This document shows positions 60,393-64,000 of a DNA stretch of 64,000 bases, piece by piece. Position 1 is the stretch's first letter. Each line of letters begins with the position of its first letter. Under the pieces are notes generated by a model. That model made no database searches and was not told where the DNA came from. It worked only from the letters and a program-made list of their open reading frames with translations. Both the position numbers and the translations under genes were made by a program. This stretch comes from Porphyromonadaceae bacterium UBA7203 (GTDB taxonomy: Bacteria; Bacteroidota; Bacteroidia; Bacteroidales; Muribaculaceae), in the NCBI GenBank assembly GCA_002490725.1, contig DKUN01000017.1, positions 1-64,000 on the forward strand, given 5' to 3'.

Positions 60393-62131
60393 AAAATAAT
60401 CTCTTTGACGAGCAGTTGGATGGGGTAGCCGGCGGCGTGGTGTTTGTTTTCCTCGATTGTGTAGACAATGGTGAACGGCTTGCCTTCGGCAATGAGCGGA
60501 AACTTGTCGGCCATGTTGAACGCGATGGCGTTGAGCGTGCGCGACGATTCGGCGTCGGTTATGTCGAGTTTGATGTGTTCGGCCTGTTTGCCGACGACTT
60601 TCGACGTGCCGGCATCGCGGACGCCGACGGTGCGGAACACCGGCTTCTGGTTGCCCGGGCCGAACGGATTCAGCCTGCGCAGGAAGTGGAGCATGTCGAG
60701 AGTGACGTCGTCGAACGCCAGGTCGGCGTCGATTTCGTGGGTGGGCTGCAACTGTGCGGGCTTGATGTTGTCGGCCACGTATTTCTCAAAGCGCTCGGCA
60801 AAAGCCGGAATGTTTTCGGGCTTCATGCTCAGGCCCACGGCATAGGTGTGGCCGCCGAAGTTTTCGAGCAGATCCTCGCATGACTCGACTGCACTGTAGA
60901 TGTCGAATCCCTGCACCGAGCGCGAGGAGCCCGAGGCTACTCCGTTGGTCAGGGTCAGCACTACAGCCGGCTTGTAATAGACCTCGGTCAGGCGCGAGGC
61001 CACGATGCCGATGATGCCGCGGTGCCAGTCTTCGTTATACATGACAATGGCCTTCTTGGCGTCGGCGCTCTCGCCGCGCGCTTCGAGCAGGGCCTGGGCC
61101 TCTTCGGTAATCTGCTTGTCGAGTTCCTTGCGGTCCTGGTTGTAGCGGTCTATTTCGAGGGCTTTGGCGCGCGCTTCAGACGCGTCGCGTGCCACGAGCA
61201 GGTCAACCGCCTCGCGGCCGCTCTGCATGCGTCCGGAGGCGTTGATGCGGGGCCCGATTTTGAAAATGACGTCGGCAATGGTGATTTCGCGTCCGGTCAG
61301 CCCGCAAATGCGCATAATGGCGCGCAGCCCCATGTTGGGGTTGGCGTTGAGCCGGCGCAGGCCGTGGAAGGTCATGATGCGGTTTTCGCCGATCATCGGC
61401 ACGATGTCGGCGGCGATGCTGACGGCCACCAGGTCGAGATAGTTCTCGAGGTCGCGTGCAGGCAGGCCGTTGCTGCATGCAAAGGCCTGCATGAACTTGA
61501 AGCCGACGCCGCATCCGCTGAGATGGCGGAACGGATAGGTCGAGTCTTCGAGCTTGGGGTTGAGAATTGCCACGGCGTCGGGCAGTTCGGCTCCGGCAAC
61601 GTGGTGGTCGCATATGATAAAGTCTATGCCTTTGGTCCTGGCATAGGCAATCTCGTCGTTGGCCTTGATGCCGCAGTCGAGAATTATTACGAGCTTTACG
61701 CCCGACTCAGCGGCCTGGTCGATTACGTGCTTGCTGATGCCGTAGCCGTCGTCATAGCGCCCGGGAATGTAGTAGTCAATCCGGGAGTAGAATTGTGAAA
61801 GATACTTGTAGACCAGCGCCACCGCGGTGGTGCCGTCTACGTCATAGTCACCATAGACCAGAATTTTCTCTTTTGCGCCCATTGCTTCATTGAGCCTCGC
61901 CACCGCGACATCCATTCCCGGCATCAGGAAGGGGTCGTGGAGGTCGGCCAGCTGTGGCGAAAAGAATTTATAAGCTTCGCTGACAGAGGTTATACCTCTG
62001 TCGCGCAGGATTTTGGCTGTGACCGGAGCTTCAAGATAGCGTTCGGCCGCAGGGCGTCGTGGTTCGACGTCGTCATGCGCTTGGCGGAAGGCGGAGTGGT
62101 CTTTGGTTTGCGGGTTCCATTTGTCGGTCAT
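60389..62131 (-). CDS. recJ: Single-stranded-DNA-specific exonuclease RecJ
   Basis: 5'-3' ssDNA exonuclease that works with RecQ, 580 aa. DHH motifs: LVYGDYDVDGTTAVAL, VIILDCGIKANDEIAYA, DFIICDHHVAG; DHHA1 part with GSSRSVQGFDIYSAVESC and GGHTYAVGLSM; an OB-fold follows (LRRLNPFGPGNQKPVF). First gene of the coupled recJ-recQ-rarA operon, with a promoter about 140 bases upstream. Confidence 0.97.
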   Translation of the reverse strand: MTDKWNPQTKDHSAFRQAHDDVEPRRPAAERYLEAPVTAKILRDRGITSVSEAYKFFSPQLADLHDPFLMPGMDVAVARLNEAMGAKEKILVYGDYDVDGTTAVALVYKYLSQFYSRIDYYIPGRYDDGYGISKHVIDQAAESGVKLVIILDCGIKANDEIAYARTKGIDFIICDHHVAGAELPDAVAILNPKLEDSTYPFRHLSGCGVGFKFMQAFACSNGLPARDLENYLDLVAVSIAADIVPMIGENRIMTFHGLRRLNANPNMGLRAIMRICGLTGREITIADVIFKIGPRINASGRMQSGREAVDLLVARDASEARAKALEIDRYNQDRKELDKQITEEAQALLEARGESADAKKAIVMYNEDWHRGIIGIVASRLTEVYYKPAVVLTLTNGVASGSSRSVQGFDIYSAVESCEDLLENFGGHTYAVGLSMKPENIPAFAERFEKYVADNIKPAQLQPTHEIDADLAFDDVTLDMLHFLRRLNPFGPGNQKPVFRTVGVRDAGTSKVVGKQAEHIKLDITDAESSRTLNAIAFNMADKFPLIAEGKPFTIVYTIEENKHHAAGYPIQLLVKEIIF

Positions 62132-62269
62132 TTATGTTTTATTTTTATTTATATCGCAGCAAAGCCGACTTTGAGGACAGCGCTGTTTGCAGCACCGCGG
62201 GCTCAAAATCAGCAACATAGCCTGACCGAGAAGAGAGAGAGGAGTGAACTGTGCGGGCTATTGTTACTC

Positions 62270-62300
62270 CAAAGTTACTAAAATTCCGTCGGGCGCCCAA
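62270..62300 (-). promoter_or_regulatory. Promoter of the recJ-recQ-rarA operon
   Basis: Minus-strand TTG (62298-62300), 20 bp, TAACTTTG (62270-62277). The leader would be about 130 bases; within it I see no riboswitch or clear hairpin. Confidence 0.65.
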
Positions 62301-62336
62301 CTATTTAACTCAATTTATGATTTTTTTTAAACGACA

Positions 62337-62360
62337 CAGGCCGCGCATTTGCGCGGCCTG
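62337..62360 (-). terminator. Hairpin after the secreted-protein gene at the window end
   Basis: Perfect 10-bp stem CAGGCCGCGC / GCGCGGCCTG with a four-base loop, 27 bases past the stop. The following U-tract is weak (GTCGTTTAA), so termination is likely but not certain. Confidence 0.65.
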
Positions 62361-62386
62361 TTGAAAGGTGGGTCGTGAGCCCGTAA

Positions 62387-64000
62387 TCAGAGGGCGATTT
62401 TGGCTGTTTTGCCGTCGGCGTCAATGCGTATGTAGACGTTGCCTTTGACGGGACGGGTAATGCGTCGGCCCTGGAGGTCGTAGTAACTCGAGGCACCGTC
62501 GCGGTCGGCTTCAATGGCGCCGATGCCCGATTGGGGAGTGGCGGTGCCGCCTACGGTCAGGTAGGTGACGGGGGCTCCTGCGCTCGAAAGGGTCACGTAG
62601 ACGGCGTGCTGGCCTTCTTCGACGGGCGAGTAGCTGACGGTGAACTTTCCGCCCTCGGCCGGGAGAGTCGACGTGCTGAGGCCGAAGAGGTCCTTATGGG
62701 CGCCTTCGAAGGCAATGGCCACATCCTCGGTGAGGTTCATGCCGGTAACGGTGAATTCGTCGACGGTTACCGTGCTGCCGACTTCGGTCGTTGCGGTCGC
62801 AACGGGTTTGTCAACGCGGATGAATGGGGTGGTTGTGCTGCCCCAGCTGAAGTCGTCGACGTAGTAAACGGCAGTCGTGTTGCGGCCGCGGGTCGACAGG
62901 TAGTGGAAGCCTATGAAGAAAGTGTCGGCAATGTCAAGGCCGTCGAGGTCGAGAATGAACGGGCGCCATTCACCTGAGGCGTCGGCCGTCTGCGGAATGT
63001 CAATGCCGCCGATAACCTGGTAGCGTTCGTCTTCGGGCAGGGTCGGGTCGATGTAGAGCACCGAGAACTGATCGGTCATGTCGTCGGTGAGGTATTCGCC
63101 CATGATGCTGAATTCGAGCAGGCGGCTGGGGCTGTTGACGAAGTCGAGTGCGGGCGAGAGCAGAAGCATCTCGGCGGGCGACTCGGAGCTGCTTGAAACC
63201 TTGGAGTCATAGGCGGTGACCTTGGCCATGGTGTTGCCGTCGACCGTGTAGCTCCAGAAGGCGCGTGTGCCGTCGAGGGCCACGTTCTTCCAGGGGGCGA
63301 GGCTCAGGGGTTTGTTCTTGTCGCCCGAGCCGTTGAAGTCGGTTGCATACGAGGCCAGAGGGCTCGAGGTGTCAAAAATGAGCTCGTCGCCCTCCTTGTC
63401 TTCGGGAGTGCCGGCGCCCGAGGTGCTGCCGCTGACCTGTACGGTAACGGTTTCGGCCATGGGGGTCGAGAACTCGATGGTTTCGTTGAATGTGCCTTCA
63501 GCAGTGGGTGCAAAGGTTACCTTGAGGGTTGACAGGCCTGCCTTGAGGAATGAAGTCGACGAGATGCGGAAGGCGCCGCCCGACGTGCCGAGCACGCGGA
63601 CGTTGCCGTAGTCGAGCAGGTTCTTGGCGTCGATTGTCAGGGTCTGCTCCATGGTTGAGCCTACGGCTGCGCTGAAGGGTTCGATGGCCGAAGCGTCGAC
63701 GGTGAATTCAGGCATGTTGTCGGGGTCGTAGGCCAGGGCGGCGAACGAGACTGACTGCGACAGCTCGGTGGGCGAGGCGTCGAAGTTGATCATGGCTTCG
63801 TTGCGGCCGGTTACGGTGGGGTTGAAGGTGATGTTGACGGTGTACTCACCCGTGCCGGCGGGAATCTCGTCGATGTCGGTCGAGAACGAGCCGCGCTGCT
63901 TGCCGCCGATCCACACGGCGGTCGGAGCAGTCATGGCCGTGGCCTTGACCTTGATGGTGGCGAAGGGGGTGTCGACGCCTACGGGGTAGTATTTGTCGGG
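62387..64000 (-). CDS. C-terminal part of a large secreted multidomain protein (5' end outside window)
   Basis: The frame is open to the window edge, so 538 residues of an incomplete protein are visible. In order: at least two Ig-like choice-of-anchor-D type domains (TGEYTVNITFNPTVTGRNEAMINF; LSTLKVTFAPTAEGTFNETIEF), a Ser/Thr/Glu-rich linker, a jelly-roll choice-of-anchor-J-like domain (AFWSYTVDGNTMAKVTAYDS; ESPAEMLLLSPALDF; RNTTAVYYVDDFSWG), another Ig-like domain, and a sorting tail (YYDLQGRRITRPVKGNVYIRIDADGK). The tail suggests type IX export or surface attachment. Ligand or enzyme activity is not visible in this part. Confidence 0.82.
   Translation of the reverse strand, partial: PDKYYPVGVDTPFATIKVKATAMTAPTAVWIGGKQRGSFSTDIDEIPAGTGEYTVNITFNPTVTGRNEAMINFDASPTELSQSVSFAALAYDPDNMPEFTVDASAIEPFSAAVGSTMEQTLTIDAKNLLDYGNVRVLGTSGGAFRISSTSFLKAGLSTLKVTFAPTAEGTFNETIEFSTPMAETVTVQVSGSTSGAGTPEDKEGDELIFDTSSPLASYATDFNGSGDKNKPLSLAPWKNVALDGTRAFWSYTVDGNTMAKVTAYDSKVSSSSESPAEMLLLSPALDFVNSPSRLLEFSIMGEYLTDDMTDQFSVLYIDPTLPEDERYQVIGGIDIPQTADASGEWRPFILDLDGLDIADTFFIGFHYLSTRGRNTTAVYYVDDFSWGSTTTPFIRVDKPVATATTEVGSTVTVDEFTVTGMNLTEDVAIAFEGAHKDLFGLSTSTLPAEGGKFTVSYSPVEEGQHAVYVTLSSAGAPVTYLTVGGTATPQSGIGAIEADRDGASSYYDLQGRRITRPVKGNVYIRIDADGKTAKIAL

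Noticed and set aside
1..64000. tRNA, rRNA or insertion sequences
   Set aside because: I read the intergenic gaps and found no cloverleaf, rRNA-like or transposase sequence.

Overview
This window is a Bacteroidales chromosome segment, most likely from a Muribaculaceae-like gut commensal; genus and species cannot be fixed from sequence alone. The lineage call rests on promoters of the Bacteroidetes type (TTTG, 19-21 bp, TAnnTTTG), a lack of clear Shine-Dalgarno sequences, a SecD-SecF fusion, a SpmA-SpmB fusion, a TPP-riboswitch-controlled TonB receptor/PnuT pair, secreted proteins with type IX-like sorting tails, and families largely restricted to Bacteroidales (DUF4831, DUF6242, DUF6089, DUF4252). 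Most of the window is conserved core genome. No tRNA, rRNA, CRISPR array, prophage or insertion sequence was seen.

Layout. 0-6 kb: tatD-like/prfA, an RsiV-like lipoprotein, then tsaB, asd and rpoN on the other strand. 6-11.5 kb: thiamine uptake genes under a TPP riboswitch, a GYF/CD225 membrane protein, deoC and nadA. 11.48-11.84 kb: an AT-rich gap with about ten DnaA-box-like 9-mers that I interpret as the chromosomal origin; G/C strand skew changes sign here in hand counts. 11.8-20.5 kb: SpmAB fusion, a GH36 alpha-galactosidase, an AAA/DUF4143 ATPase behind three 32-bp tandem repeats, then overlapping cobB-like sirtuin, nspC, a glycosyltransferase and radC. 20.5-22.2 kb: a lower-GC two-gene module (OLD-like ATPase plus a small E-x-H protein) that looks acquired and may be a defence system.

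22-34 kb: DUF389, DUF4831 and NAD(P)HX repair; a histidine kinase-mtnN-luxS-xerD operon (methyl cycle and AI-2 synthesis); then cdaA (c-di-AMP synthesis) and uvrD/pcrA. 34-42 kb: a secreted protein, cysK, recA, a short ThiE/TenI-like protein and secDF. 42-50 kb: the envelope operon DUF6242-DUF6089-uppS-bamA-ompH-ompH. 49.5-55.2 kb: ribD, uvrC, apt, a perfect parS site, mnmG and ybeY. 55.4-62.1 kb: tpx with a periplasmic protein, then the coupled repair operon recJ-recQ-rarA. The window ends inside a large secreted protein gene.

Two threads deserve attention. The candidate origin and the parS site about 41 kb away together suggest this is the origin domain of the chromosome. The best candidates for undescribed biology are the repeat-controlled ATPase at 15.5-16.9 kb and the ATPase/E-x-H pair at 20.5-22.2 kb.
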